Origin: Harmothoe impar
Lineage: Eukaryota; Annelida; Polychaeta; Phyllodocida; Polynoidae
Direction: 5' to 3'
Length of the DNA stretch: 64,000 nucleotides
NCBI GenBank assembly: GCA_947462335.1
Contig: OX381710.1
Span: 61,326,842-61,390,841, forward strand
The position numbers were made by a program, and so were the translations under genes. Of this stretch, positions 46,029 to 61,000 are shown piece after piece; the first letter of the stretch is position 1; every line of letters begins with the position of its first letter. The notes below the pieces were generated by a model that ran no database searches, had not been told where the DNA came from, and saw nothing but the letters and a program-made list of their open reading frames with translations.

Positions 46029-49000
46029 CTGCACGACGCACGGGCAATGTTAGTCTCACAGGCCAACAGGCCAATTGCTTCATGTTAAGTTACATTTTGT
46101 ATAATATACCGTAAATCCCCACATATAAATCGCGGGTTATATGCAAATATGGGCTTTATAATGCTCCTATATATTTTTTTTATATTAGCTGGCAAAACGA
46201 CTCTGAATTTTAGGGAATACCTTCTAAATTCCTAGTACTAAAATAGCAATATCTAGACCCCAAGTGCAGGTTATACAATATTTTCTTGGTGTGGATTAAA
46301 TGCGTGATGCAGGCTATACATGGGGACTAAGCCCTTTAATGGAAATATTACCCCTTCCAACTTCAACTGTTTATGTTGTAATTTAGTATCTTATACTTGT
46401 TGTACGAGGCTGACATGGTTACCTGGTGTCTGGGCGGGGAGTTGGTGATGCCGGTCCAGGTGTCACTGGCGTTGATGTTGTTATCCCAGAAGCTGGTCTG
46501 CACGGGGATGTTGAAGCCAGGCCAGTCCTCACCTTGCACAACACGCTGTTGGTAGTCGAGCAGGCGCTGTCGGCGCTCTAGGCGCAGTCGCTGCATCATC
46601 GTTACGGGCTGTTCAAAGCCACTCATCGGGTACTGTCCCATCGCTGCCAACATACATAGCGTTATTAGACAGGGCATTGGCATTACTCTTACAACAACCA
46701 GACCCACCTGCACGTCTACTACACCACCTCCACCTCCCCGAATACAGGATTTATAACTTATTACAGGGTTCCCACAAAATATTTACATTGAAATTCTTTG
46801 ACAATATTTACCATACACCCCAATAGAGTAAATATCCTTAGCGACCACCCCACACACCCCTTGTGTGTGAATACTGAACCAACACGACCCCTGCGCCAGA
46901 GTGTCCGATATAAGGGGGCGTGGTCAACTAACTCAGCAATATATGCATATAACCTCCAAGGCTCTTATATAGACAATAATACCCCAAACGTATAAAAGTA
47001 TTAAAGGAGGGTAAGCGCATCCTTATTACTTGTGCTAGGTGATTAGGCGGTGAGCATCCACTTACATTCATCAAAGTTGCCTCCCTTCATGCTGTTTATG
47101 AAGGCCTCGTCCTGTGCCATCGGCTGACCGGTCGCTATCGGGTGCTGCGCCTCCTGAATCGGGTGCAGGCCGTACCTGTCACAGAGAGCATTGTATGAGC
47201 ATCAACACGCACAAGTACAAGCCATGGGGGAGGTGCAATCATGAGCAGCGTCTGATAAGTGTTGGTTAAATCTGGCTATTCCAGCGATGATCATGAAAGC
47301 GATAAATCTTAAGAAAACAAAAACATACAAATTGAGGCCCCTGAATAAAGGTCCACTAAAAAAAAGATTTGAAATCAAGGAAAAACTTTAATCCCTGCTA
47401 TTTACTTTTCATTATTTGTGCAATAACAAAAGATAACAAAGTAGCATCAATACGTGTACAAGGTTGCTGTACGCACCCAGACATGCCCTCGGGGGTGACG
47501 GGGCTGCCGGCCATGGTCCACGGGTTCTTGAGCATGCTGTTGGCGTTAATGAGGGGCACCGAGGTCGGCTTGGGCGACATGGTGCGCGTGCCGATGGCGC
47601 CCGGATGCTTCAGCTCTTCAGCGGTGAGGAAGCCGGCCAGGACAGCAGACTTGTTGGCAGCAGCAAGGTTAGCGCCCAGACCGGTCTGGCTGCCGGAGGT
47701 GGGGGGCTGCTGGGGGGGCTGGGGGGGCTGCAGGCCGGCCGGCAGCAGGCTCGGCTGCTGCTGCTGCAGCTGGGGGGGAGGCGTCGTCTCCCCCACGTTG
47801 GGGTACTTGCCGCTCTTGTTGCGGGTGGTGTCGTTGCTGCCGTTGGAGACCACACTGGAGTAGCTGGAGGAGCGGGAGGAGGCCGACAGGTTGTCGCCGG
47901 AGGAGCCCTGCGCCCCGCCCGGCATGGAGGAGTAGGGCTTGACATGCTTAGCCGCAAACAGGGCCGTCTGCAGCGACAGGTCCGTCAGGTCTGAAGATGA
48001 AGCACACACAATTAGAAACATGCATGGTATAAGGTACTCAGCCGTTACCTTACTTTGTACAGTCAACTCAGTCTTAATAGTCTGTGCTATGTTGATCTCG
48101 TGTCATTTATCAAAGTTAGTTATAACAAAGTGCCATTTTTTTATGGACTCTCGTCTTAGAAATGGAGGTCCTGAATAGCATATACCTTTGTGTAAAACCC
48201 ATTTCTTGTTGGAAATTGTTTGCCACTTCTTTATAAAGACAGTCTAACTGTTTCTGTGCTGAGTAGCATTGACCCGCATCCGCAGTTTCCTTTTTAGTTT
48301 TTGACAAACCACTGAAAATCGGTGAACGGGGTTCTAGTTCCTGAGCATATATTTTAGAACAGAGTCAACTGGATAGCACAACATTTCCCAAAGCGCTTGA
48401 CTCTAAGCATGACAGGGGCAGGCATCTGCACTGATGACAAGACACTATCTCATAACAACAGCAATGCGGCGTGCACTTCACCATGAGTATAAGAATTAAG
48501 TTAAATTATAAAAGATATAAACACAAAAGTCTGTCAAATTGACTTAAACGATGGAAAAATAATAGAATGAAAAATAATTACTTTAATTACAAAACTGGTA
48601 TGTAAATGATATATCCATATGATTTTAAGTTGGTTCAGTAAACAAAAAGAAGCCTTATTACAAGATTAAAAGCAGAAGCAGAAGCCTTATGGTGTAAAGT
48701 TACTTAAATTACAGGCAGTTCTTGCTGAGTGCATCCCCTTACCCAGGCACGTCCTACCATGACCCTTAAGCTAACGGAACAGGAGAGCAAAACATGAGTA
48801 AGTGCGAGCTCCCAAATCATAACAAAAGCCTAAAATATATAATGGGGCTTCTCAATACATCGCATTTAGGACACTCCAAAATATTATCCTTGTTTCTCAT
48901 CACCAAGCCATGAGCACTATGACGAGGGCGCTTGATTTCTTTTCTTTCTTTTTCTTTTTGTTGAGGGCTTAATAGGTAGGAAAATTTAGGCTTCCGCCAA

Positions 49001-52000
49001 ACTAAATTCATGTTCAAGTAATTAAATAATTTAAAAAAAGAAAAGATCTATGCCAGTTGTAAATATGCACGTTTTCCCTATCCCATCGCATCTGCAGCAC
49101 TTTCTGCTTCAATTTGATATAGAATATGTCCATATTTGTCCATTATTCATATGTTTTTTCATTGAAATTTACCAAAAAAAAAGAAAAAAATCTTTCCAAA
49201 CACAATTTTGGGGATGCACACGGTGATGAGAAACAAGGATATCATTTGGAGTGGCTCTAGCATCTTCTGGTTTACTGAAGTTTGCAAAACGTTGTCATTA
49301 TCCTTGCGTATATGGAATCTTGCCGTTTCATTACTTGATTCATGCTATGGGTCAAGTGCTCTCCTGTCCCTGTTCTTAACCAGCGCCACCACTCGGGCAA
49401 ACATTCAAGCTCTGGTCTCGCTGTCCATGACCACCACCCTAAGTGAGAATACGTAGATTTGGCACACTACCATCGGGCTGGCCGCTCAGTTTGGGCATGT
49501 CCCAGGTGGGGGAGCCCGTGCTGCCGCGGTCACTACTGTCCGTGTCAGACCGCGCCAGGACAAAGCCGGACTCAGCAGCCACTGTCCAGAACACAACACA
49601 GAGACACACCTACAACACCTGCCGTACTGCAGCCACACGCCGCACTCCGACCCCACCACGACACGCCAGGGGCGGTAGCAAGGTGGGGGGGGGAGGTGTA
49701 GGGGGGGATAAGGGGGGAGAGGAATGTAAGGGAGGGAGAGGGGAGGAGGGGGATGTAGGGGAGGGAGGATAAGGGAGAGGGGAGGGAGGAGAGGGGAGGA
49801 GGGGGATGTAGGGGAGGGAGGATAAGGGAGAGGGGAGGGAGGAGAGGGGAGGAGGGGGATGTAGGGGAGGGAGGATAAGGGAGACGGAGGGAGGAGAGGG
49901 AGGAGGGAGGAGGGGGATGTAGGGGAGGGAGGATAAGGGAGAGGGGAGGGAGGAGAGGGGAGGAGGGGGATGTAGGGGAGGGAGGATAAGGGAGAGGGAG
50001 GGGGGAGAGGGGGGAGGGGGAGGGAGGAGAAGGGAGAGGGAGGAGAGGGAAGGAGGGGGATGTAAGGGAGGGAGGATAAGGGAGAGGGAGGGGGGAGAGG
50101 GGAGGAGGGGGATGTAGGGGAGGGAGGATAAGGGAGAGGGAGGGAGGAGAGGGGAGGAGGGGGATATAGGGGAGGGAGGATAAGGGAGAGGGAGGGAGGA
50201 GAGGGGAGGAGGGGGATGTAGGGGAGGGAGGATAAGGGAGAGGGGAGGAGGGGATGTAGGGGAGGGAGGATAAGGGAGAGGGGAGGGAGGAGAGGGGAGG
50301 AGGGGGATGTAGGGGAGGGAGGATAAGGGAGAGGGAGGGGGGAGAGGGGGGAGGGGGAGGGAGGAGAAGGGAGAGGGAGGGAGGAGAGGGAGGGAGGGGG
50401 ATGTAAGGGAGACGAGAGGGAAGGAGGGGGATGTAAGGGAGTGAGGAGAGGGAAGGAGGGAGGAGAAGGGAGGAGGGGATTGTAAAGGAGGGGGAGAGGG
50501 GAGGAGGGGGAGGGAGGAGGAGGGGAAGGGAGCAGGGGGATGTAGGGGAGAGACGAGAGGGAAGGAGGGGGGTATGGGAGGAAGGAGGGATGGATGTGGG
50601 TTGAGGGAGGAGGGACGGTGGAGGACAGGGGAGGGGGCAGTGGGAATGGGGAAGGTATTAAAAGATATCAAAGTACATAGGAAAATATTTCTCAAATAGT
50701 GTCCGTGTTCTGTTCATTTCTACCTATTTATGATACTATTATTATTTGTGGGAAATATCAGGACACAAGGTGATTGTGAGTAAAGTAGATTTAAATAAAC
50801 AATTACCAGGTGAGTATCTCATAAAACGCGAGTATTTTTTTATTTTTTTTGCTAGTTTTGTAAAGCAACAGACATGTTAACATAACTTTGAACTCTACAC
50901 GTATACTATGTTTACCAGAGTGTTTTGTTACTGCAACCTAAACCCTTGCAAATGAGATAAGTTTTAGTTTGCATTAGACTACATTTACTATGTAACAACA
51001 TCATGAAGTTAGTCATCTACACGAATGTACTGTCAAGCCCACACTGTGTTTCACACTGTTTTTAATTAACAGGATAAGTATGGGAGTATCTAGAAGTTAA
51101 ATCACACCCTGTACAGCAGAATTCCCAAATAGAAATGTAAGATCCGGAAGTCAGGCAGTGGACTGCTCCCATCTATCCATGATGTACCATTAGGCCGTCA
51201 GATGACATCACCGAGAGGTGTGGTTCTATATTTGTCCGCTAGGTAGCAGCAGTGACACCCTTGGTCAATTTGTTGCTGGTCGTACAGTGTAACCAGTGTG
51301 AAGGTTTTAGCTGGGTGAAACACTAGGCTAGGTGAATATATGGAAATGGTTGAGAATTGCCACAACAGCTGCATGCAAGGTTAAGTCGGCAACAGAAGCA
51401 TCTGCTACACTAGGGTGACTGACGAGCTGCTCGCACGGTGAGGGTGAGGTGGGGGCAGCTCGTGCAGCACCCGGAGTACTCGGGTACACGCTGTACACCT
51501 GCTAACTCGTCCTGTCACAAGGACAGCATCAACACACGACGTCTAGTGGGGGAACAAAAGACGATCTCAAAGTGTTGGTTAAGAGTGTGTGTTATGTGTC
51601 CAGCCCTGACTGGCTGCGGGTTGAGGTAGCAGTAGGAGGTGTATACTGACCGGCTATCTTGGACTTGCTGGACTTGGTCTTGCTGAGCTTCTTGTTGGGG
51701 CGGTCGGAGACGATGGAGCTGGTGGTGATGAGGTCGAGGCGGTCTGCCTTGGCAGCCTCCAGACGGGTGGTGTACGGCAGCTCGATGGTGCTGCAGCAGA
51801 AACAACCCTTATAGCAACCTGCTGCTGCACAGCTCTGTGTACAGCCGCAGCTGGTGGCGGTATGTACCGGGACACATTCTACACAAAGTACATAATCTAT
51901 ACAAGGAGGATATACCAGTTATTGCTATTAATACAATGACCGCAATGGCCGACCACCGGCAACAGGAGTAGTATTAATAAACTGCTCAATATGATTGAGT

Positions 52001-55000
52001 CTCCACATTTAAATACCCTACTTATGCATTTTTTATGTGGAAGAACATAGCAGTAAATATAGCAGTTTTGTATTACTATGTTGACTCACTGGCATGCAGA
52101 AAGATGCCAAAAGATTTAAAATTGACAATAATTTTCCTTAATTGACATAGTGCTGAAATGAGAAGCCGTGTCTTGTGTCTCTAAGACTTACCTTGGCCGC
52201 ATGATGTTTCCACCGAAGGCGTTCTTGGGGTCTACCTTGATCTTCCTCTGTGCCTTGGACTTGGAGGTGATGACAAACTCGTCGTCTGGGTTCTCCTCCT
52301 CCTCCGGCTCCACACGCTTCTTCTCCTTACGGGGACGCGTCTTCTTCTTCATGTTCGGGGGCTCCGGGGTCGAGTCACGAGCGCTAGACGTCTATATAAG
52401 GATCAAAATATGGGTTCCAATAAATCAAATGTACTAATACCTCGTATGCAATACAATCTAGAGTTTCTAGAACATGGCTACGAGAAGCTATTTTCTTGAT
52501 AATATAGCACGGAAGAATATTTACTTGAGTGCATAATTGATGGCTATTTTTAAAGGCAAATATAATGGTTACCTTCTCGTCGGCTTCGGCACTGGAAGAT
52601 TCGGTGGTGGTTGAGGATGCATCGTCCTTGTCATTGTCCAATGACAGGTCTGGACGGACCCGCTTCTTAGTAGGACGCTGGCTGCGCGCCTCAACCTTCC
52701 TCATCTTCTGCTGTCGAAGCTTCTTGGATTCTATGAATTAACATTACATCCACAATAGTAAGTGTCTGCACCACTATCATAGACAAACAGGAAGAACACT
52801 CACGGTTTTAACCAACCTTTAATAGGAAATCACTGCATATTATGAGAGAAATACCGAAAAGTGGCATCTGTGTATTATCAAAACTTATTGTACAAGACTT
52901 TTAGAATGCTAAATAACGCATACACAACCAGTATTCAATTTAGAACATCCCAAGAGAAAGTCTCCTCACGGTTTTAAATACTTATTTGTAAACATGATGT
53001 CCAATGTATCCGATGTGTACTCACCTTCTTTCTTAAGTTCTTCGTATGAGTCGGATATGAGTGTCATGTCGGGTGTGTCGATGATGTCTAGCTGGTTCAT
53101 GCCCGAGCCGCGGTCGTTCCTCTTGTAGGAGGACTGCAGGTTGGAGGCAGGCATCATCTTGGGCTGCTCGGGGATGGACTTGGGCTCACTCAGAGCACGG
53201 CCAAGCTCCTTATCGGGATAAGTTGTCGTCTTGTGGTCGGCGTCGGACACCCTTCGGTGGACACCGCTGCCATTGGGAATGGAGGAGTCAGAGCGAGCTG
53301 CGTTTCCTTGCTTCCTGTTGTTGTTAGTGCTATCATTTACAGTTATACCAGACAGTTCTGTGTGGGAGGTTATGAGATCAGTTTGCTGTCGTTTAGCTGC
53401 CTTTGTACGTTTGTTAGACACCTGTTTGCCATTAGTATACATCTTATGGTTGTCTGCAATGTGATTTGTAGCGGTAATATCTGCTTGGGAGGGCGGCTTG
53501 TCGGCTGACGTAGTGCCAGCTGCTGGTTTCACAGTGTTGGTCAAGGTACCATTGCGCAGCTCCTTGTCACGGGAGTTCTGGCGCTCTGTCGTGGGGCGAC
53601 GGTTAGCTGAGTCGCTGCTGGAGTGACGTCGTGAGAAGAGAGACTTTAGGAATATGAGCGGCTTGATGAAGATGGACTTGCGCCGGGGCTGGGGCTCTCT
53701 GGGGCCATGGTGGACTTCTTGTATAGGGGCTTTCTGCTGAGGGGGACACTTGGTGTCTGGGGCCGGGGCAGCAGGGGCCATCCTGCCACCACCCGCAATG
53801 TTTTTAAGGTCAAACACACGACTTTTGTCGAAGGTGTTTTGTGACGAGTTGGCCTTAGAGCGTCGTTTGAGGATGTCAGCGGTGAAGATGCGGTCTGCTT
53901 CAAAGTATGAGGCCACGAGGATACAGAAGAGCAGGAAGGACATGATGCAGAGAGCAGAGTAGTAGAGGATGGGCTCCCAGGGGGGGCGGGGCAGGGCTGC
54001 AGCACAGCGCGTCAGCATGTGGGAGGGGATGCTGGCCTGCAGGGTGTAGTTGATGGCAGGCCCCAGACTCGTGTGCACCGACAGGGTGCGCCGCATCCGC
54101 GACATGGTAAAATCTGGCGTAAATCTGAGCAAGTAATAAAAAAGACAATTTATCTACATGCAGCTATAATCTCAACATGAGTGTGATTAGTACACATATA
54201 TGCAGGCATTATGCACAGCAGGATTTAATATAGTTTGATGATCATTGAAGTAATTTTTAATCACAGATAGGCTTGTCCTTCCTCAGCAGACACATACACA
54301 CGTATGTATTACGGATGTTGCCATGGCAATGTTCAAACACTTGTTTACATATCCACGTACTGATGTGTTAGTTGCAGGTACTTACGCAATGTCTACTTTT
54401 CTAGTAGAGTTCGGCTGCAGTTCAAAGCCCTGGCAGTCCAGCACCTTGAAGCCATAGCCTTCACACGGAGAGTCGCTAATGCTGAAGCCGTGAATGTAAA
54501 AGGGAAGCTGTCCAGTGTTACGCGCCGTAAAGGTCCGCTTCACTGTAAAACTAGGTGGGGTATTCTTACTCTGTTTTTTTTCTGAAAAACATGATTAAAG
54601 GCAAGACTTTGTTACATATGTGAGTTTGGTGATAAAGGCATGTTTTCCAGGTCAGTTTTTTTATGTCCTAAAAACATGGCTACTTTAACTAAACCCTGCT
54701 TGATTCAGATTTATATCCTCATGACTGTCGGTACTTGCTGGAGGCGCACTGCCATAGCATATTGTTTCCAATGCAAACGCAAAATCTTGGCTTTCAGGGG
54801 GCCCTTTTTTCTGTACACATTGGCCCGCTATGCTAAGGATACACCGCATCGGTATTAGTCATTTAGTTATAACCCAAACTGAGATGAAGCTTACACTCAC
54901 AGGAGTAAATATGATAACTGTAAATATCCCTCATAGCGTAAAAGCACAAACAGAAAATTTACTGCAACAAAATATGATACTTACTATCACAACTTTTGAG

Positions 55001-58000
55001 GTGCTTCTCTGTCATGTCAAAGAGGAGCGGCATCGAGGATCCTGCCTTTTTGTTACTAAAACGCATCTCCCCGCGGCCTCCCTGTCCTTGTACCACGACC
55101 GTGTCCATGATGGTTAAATTATTTCTGTACGAGCAAAGAAAATGGAATAGAGTTATGCATATGGAAATAATGGATCCATCCAATATATGTTATACAGGAT
55201 TGGCTGGGGTATTGACGGAAGAACTCGCCAGGTGGCACCACTCTCACCCACCTACCTGGGTCACCTGGCCACCTACCCCAGCCAGTGCCTCATGTCCACC
55301 CACCTGGGTGCCAGGACAGACTCAGTTTTTTTTGTTATTTTTTTTTTTTTCTAATATATTCATTTACACTTTTCGTTATTACTTGTTAATAAATAGGCCG
55401 GTCTTTATTTACGACCATCTCAGGCCCAACCGCAGTTATCCCCGTTTGTCCCTTCTATACTCATCTCCTCCTAGTCAATGCACTCTTTATAAAGGTTAAT
55501 GTTGGTACATCCATGGGGGGGGGGGGGGGGGGCGCTAAAAGGTGACCCTTTATTTGGGCTTGTCATCTTTAAAAAATGAGGGGGTCTTTGCATCATGCAT
55601 CATATTGTCATCATGATGCATTTATACATCATGTCGATCCTGAAGTGTATCAACTCGACCTGTTTGCAGTCATGTCAGACTGTTTTCCTCTTTTATTCCT
55701 GAGGGATATTATACACCATATGTTATTATATGTTTTCAATGTTTCTTGGTTGCCATAATCAGATGACCACTGCGCCTAGTAGGATCGGGGCAAAGTATAG
55801 GTGCGGCTAATATACAAGTTAGGCTTTTACGCGAGGTTTTACGGTAGTTATGACGTGAGCTTACCTGACTATGATGAGCGAAGTGCGAGAGAGGTCATCC
55901 TTTGGCGTAAAACCGACACGAATACGGACTTTGGTGCCAGCACCGACCATGACAGTCACCGTCTGTCTGTGCGGCTTCACGCCCAGATTATTCTCTATTG
56001 ACTTGCGATGTGAGGGGAGGGGGTTGGTTGGAGCGGACTGTCAAAAGGAAATGAAAAAAGACTACAACATGTATTTAAACCTCGAACAATTAACAAAGTG
56101 TTAATGGTCGACACAGTGTTATTTTCAATGATACGATACAACGAGACAGCACATCTTGATTAACAATAAGGATTTGAAGGAGAAGAGGCAATCATCTACT
56201 TACGTTGTACATTTCAAGGTCTTGGAGGGTAAATACATCTAAATCGTCCATTTCTATGTAGTCTGTGAGATCTGCTGCAAGTCTGAAGTCACAATATAGA
56301 AAGTCAGGTAGAGTCAGGTAAAAACTATAGTTGGGCCACACCAAAAAAAAAAGTTGGTCTACGGATTTTCATTTAGAAAAAATGGTGCGAGCGAGCGAAA
56401 TTTTTTTTTTTTTTTTTCCAAAATTTTTTTTTGTCTGCGGATTTTAACCTTGAATCAAGTGGAGCGGGGGCAATTTTTTTTTTTTGAGGGAAACATTTTT
56501 GCAAACTCCCAAATTTGGCTAGCGATCAGAAAAAAAGCCACCAAAAAAAATTTTTAAAAAATTTCAAATTTCTCAAAAAGTGGTGCGGGCGCATCCGTAG
56601 ACACTTTTTTTTTCAAAAAAAAAAAAAATTTGCATTTTCAAAAATATGGTGCGGGAAATCCGTAGACCAACTTCTTTTTTTGGTGTGGCCTTAGAGTCAG
56701 GTTACATGCGTGTAGTCTTACTTTACTTTCATACTTCAAAGTCAGGAGGGCTTTCCTAGCCCATTTTAAAAGGGTCTTTTCCTCCTCCTTTCTGTCTGCT
56801 CTTTTGCTTGTGTGGTGCCCATATGCGCGGACACAGACACATGTATTATCTATAAACCTGATTCTAATGTGGCATTCTCGCCATGAACATGACATAAACT
56901 GAATAAATGGTGTTAAACAATCATTACTCACCCACTGAAAGTGAGTGAGGCTTTTGTAGAGTTGTGACGGCGTATACTGTACTTACTTGGGGGTGACCAT
57001 GTCCACTATAGTTTGGGGGCTGGGGTATTGGGAGAGAGTGAGGATCTGCATCAGCACAGGCACATCGGCAGGGTTCTCCACCATAAAGTCTGCCATCTGA
57101 AGTAACAACAGGCGCTCATGTTTAATATCAACAGGCTCTAACATCTGTTAACCTGTCATCTGTGTTACTGATAATAAAGAGATATTTCATGTTTTTTTTG
57201 TGTTTTTATTTTGTTTTAGTTTTTTTAATAAAAAACAATGAGATCCGTCTTCTCACTTGTTCAAATGTGATAGACGTGTTGAGACGAAAGTGTACCGAGC
57301 TCTTCTTTAACCCAACATTACCTGTATTTCAAAAGTGATTCACTTCTATTTGGTTTACGCATACACACATATAATTTGGAGGACATATACCAGGAAAGTT
57401 ATATTGGTATTCAACTTTTCTCTTTATTAAATACAGTCTTCAATTCAATCCAATTTTAAATCTTAATCCGCAATGACAAGGTTTTACTCACCGAGAGATT
57501 TCCTATTTGAGTAAGTGGGAATTTAATTTTCTGTTTTTTAACCAAGGAGGGCCAGTGAAGATGTGCCTGTGCTGGGAATAAAAAACCTCGCACTTGATTT
57601 GTGTCCAATTGAATAGTAACGTTGATGCTGCAGAAAAAAGAAGAGGAAATGGGTATTAGCAGTTTGAATACATGATATACAATTTAAAAGAAGGAACACA
57701 GTAAGAAGTCTGTACATGTATGTTAATGTATTACGATGTTGATGCTTATATATTGATTACATTCTGACGTTGTGGACGTAAAAAAATAACTATTTTCAGG
57801 GCTGACTTCGAGTTGCCGCTATGGGAAGACAACGCGGGGTTCATAATGATGAATCGGGAGCATCCAGTTTGTTACAAAGACGAGTACCACTAACACACTA
57901 ACATATATAACTGACGCATCACAGACTTGTTGTCCTTTGTACAAAGACAGGGTGACTTACGTAGAGAGTTGATGTTGTCCGAGCAGCTGCCACTTCTGCT

Positions 58001-61000
58001 GGAAGCGCGTATAGAGGTACTGGTCCGTGTCGGCCACGTCTTTATCTAGGGCGGCGCCCAACAACCACTGGTGGCCAGCTGTAACACCATAACCTGCTGT
58101 TATTACATGTACCACAGGGAGACACATACAGTCTCTGCTACTTGGTATTAACTTGTACTGAAGGACAAAGTGGTGGTCACTGCTAAACTTACATACTAGA
58201 AACGCTAATTCTGCTATACATAATAATGCAATACATGCAATAATACATTCAGAAGAACCAAACAGTGGCCAGGACAAACTAAGTTCTGACTACAAGCTAC
58301 ATACCTGGAATATAAGTTGGTAGACCAACATAACAGTCTTTTTGACACTCCTTTTTAGCGTCAAAATATATTCGACCAATCTGAAAGTGGAAAAAAATCA
58401 TAATTAATATACAAGTTTACTTTTTTCTTTAAAAACAAAACCTCCAAAAAAACATTATCATCATCATTGGCAATTTTACATGGGCAAATTTTGGTATTAC
58501 CAGGTATTACGAAAAGAGGAAAATCTTGTCCATCTTTAAAAAAAGCTATATCAATTAAGATAGGTATACGTCCAAAGGTCCAAACCTCTAGTATTAAGAA
58601 TGAAATGGTTTAAAAGAGAAACGATGCCTGCTAGTGGAATTTAAATGAGTAAATGTGCAGCACGTGTTTAATGCTAGCTGCACACAGATCATACCATGTT
58701 GTCTCGCTGGGGTTCGAGCAGCGTGGCCTTGCCCTGGACCGGCGGCTCGTAGTAAAAGCGTGTGTCGTTGGGCTGGAATGTGACGTGCCGCACCTCCATA
58801 TAGTTGTCAAAGGAGCTATGGATTTTCAACTCTTGGTACGGAGCCTTGCTCTAAAGAAGATAATGAAAGAGAAGGTGACACAATGTAATGAATTTTGCTA
58901 CAATATATTTGTAGTTAATCCACAGAACATAGATGGCGGTCTTAGTTTGGCTGGTGTACCTAGGAATCGTACACTCTTTACTAGAGTTTAACTATCGGTA
59001 ATCATAATGACACCCCCTTTGTTTTCTTTCCATCAGAAGAAAAAGCGGATACAGTTTGAATTCATCATTAGATGTACCAGATGGTCGACTATGAGTTGCA
59101 ACTTTAAAACGTTACTGGATACTTACAGGAAAACACTTTTCAAAGACAACTTTGTCGGGCACAGCGTTGAGGCTACCCTCCGCAGTACGCAGGGTGAGCG
59201 GAATGTAGAGGTTCTGAGGAAAAGGTATATAACATTAGATACATCCTGTTTCTATGTTGTATTGGATTTACCGACACATTATTAAATAATAAAGCTAACA
59301 ACTATCGAAATCACACTTATATTATATACCTCTTCCAGGAGAATAATCATAATTATGTTAACATTAAAGTTAGTATATCCCATCATTGGGACTAAAAATT
59401 CGTATTCCTTAATATCAATCCTGGATTCTCCTTTCCTATAATTTTGTTTGAATTTGATGTTATTGTCCACGGATGGTCAATATGGAGCATAAATTTGTGC
59501 AGGATATTATTCCATCTATTAAATATTAACTGTTAAAGTGACCTCCATGTGACACTGAACTCTTGTACCCATTGGTAACATTTGATTGTCTCATCTCCAA
59601 GATATGTTACTGTTACAGTGTTCGGAACACATCTATACCGGTAGCGTGTATTCCACCAATGTCGGTCAGCCAATATTTCGTCATCCGATGAGTCTATAAT
59701 GTTAAACTTATGGATGAATCTTGTCCGACGACGGAATCTCAGCCGATTTACATCAATGGAATATACGCTTCAGTAAGATTTAGAATTTGAATGAAATAGG
59801 ACAAATAAGAAAACCATTCAGTATGACGTCATACAGCACATACCTCAAACTGTGTGACAATGATAACTTCTGCAGCAAAAGTGCCTTCCCAGCTCGGTGC
59901 TACCAGATTCACACTGAACACTGCGAAGTGGTATGGCTTTAAAACAAGCTGAAAAACAAACATTACAATGAAGCACAGTAAAACGGGTTATATCCCTTCG
60001 TAAAGAAAGATTAGTTTTCTAATTTAACTGCTTAATAGTCATTACATTCTCAGTTGGGAGTATATATGGTCGACATTGACACTGTTGCGTACATGTTCCC
60101 CATTTTTGAGCACCACGGCTGCGTGTAAAGGCCACCCATTATTGCTTTATGTTAAGTATTATCAAATAGAGAGTTCATTGTAGAGGTAGTGCATGCTGCG
60201 TGTTGGTGGTACACTGTGGTGTAGTAACTCACAGGGTTGGTGTCCACCTCAGACAGGTTGTGTTGGCGCGTTAAGGTGGTGCCGTTACCCTTCTCCACCC
60301 CCAGCAGCTCAACCTCCGTTTTCTCCAAGTTGGCCCCAAACTCCCGTATGATGATCTGTCATGGTCCAAAGACGAAGGAGATTTCAATACGGTCATGAAT
60401 GTAGCCAATGTTAACGGTACATATTATCTTTAAAGGTTTTGATTTTCTTCTACCTATAGGGTGTAAGATACAAAAGGTACATCTTGGGGAAATAGATTAT
60501 TTATCAAAATACGGTTTAAGCTCCATATGTCTAGTGTTCACTTAGTGATGAGTCAGAGTGTGGTGTACTTACATCTACAGGGTTATCATTACGTAAAGTG
60601 AAGGTCATGCTGCGCCGCTCACCGACACCCATCGTACCAAAGTCCAGCTGACCCTTAAAGATCTCCGGACGATGGTGAACCACCTGATCAGGGACACAAT
60701 TGTACAGTAATTACATAAGCCTATCTTTGTAAGATCTACTGCACTTTTAATTACATAAGCCTATCATTGTAAGATCTACTGCACTTTTAATTACATAAGC
60801 CTATCTTTGTAAGATCTACTGCACTTTTAATTACCTAAGCCGATCATTGTAAGATCTTCTGCACTTTTAATTACATAAGCCTATCTTTGTAAGATCTACT
60901 GCACTTTTAATTACCTAAGCCGATCATTGTAAGATCTTCTGCACTTTTAATTACATAAGCCTATCATTGTAAGATCTTCTGCATTTTTGATGAGATCGAC

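Noticed and set aside
45697..46053. Plus-strand ORF opposite the last TMEM131 exon
   Set aside because: Antisense shadow of a GC-rich exon; the minus strand continues the spliced TMEM131 frame.
49610..50695. 361-residue minus-strand ORF rich in Pro, Ser and Leu
   Set aside because: It is the complement of the purine minisatellite; its long open frame follows from absence of stop codons in C/T-only DNA.
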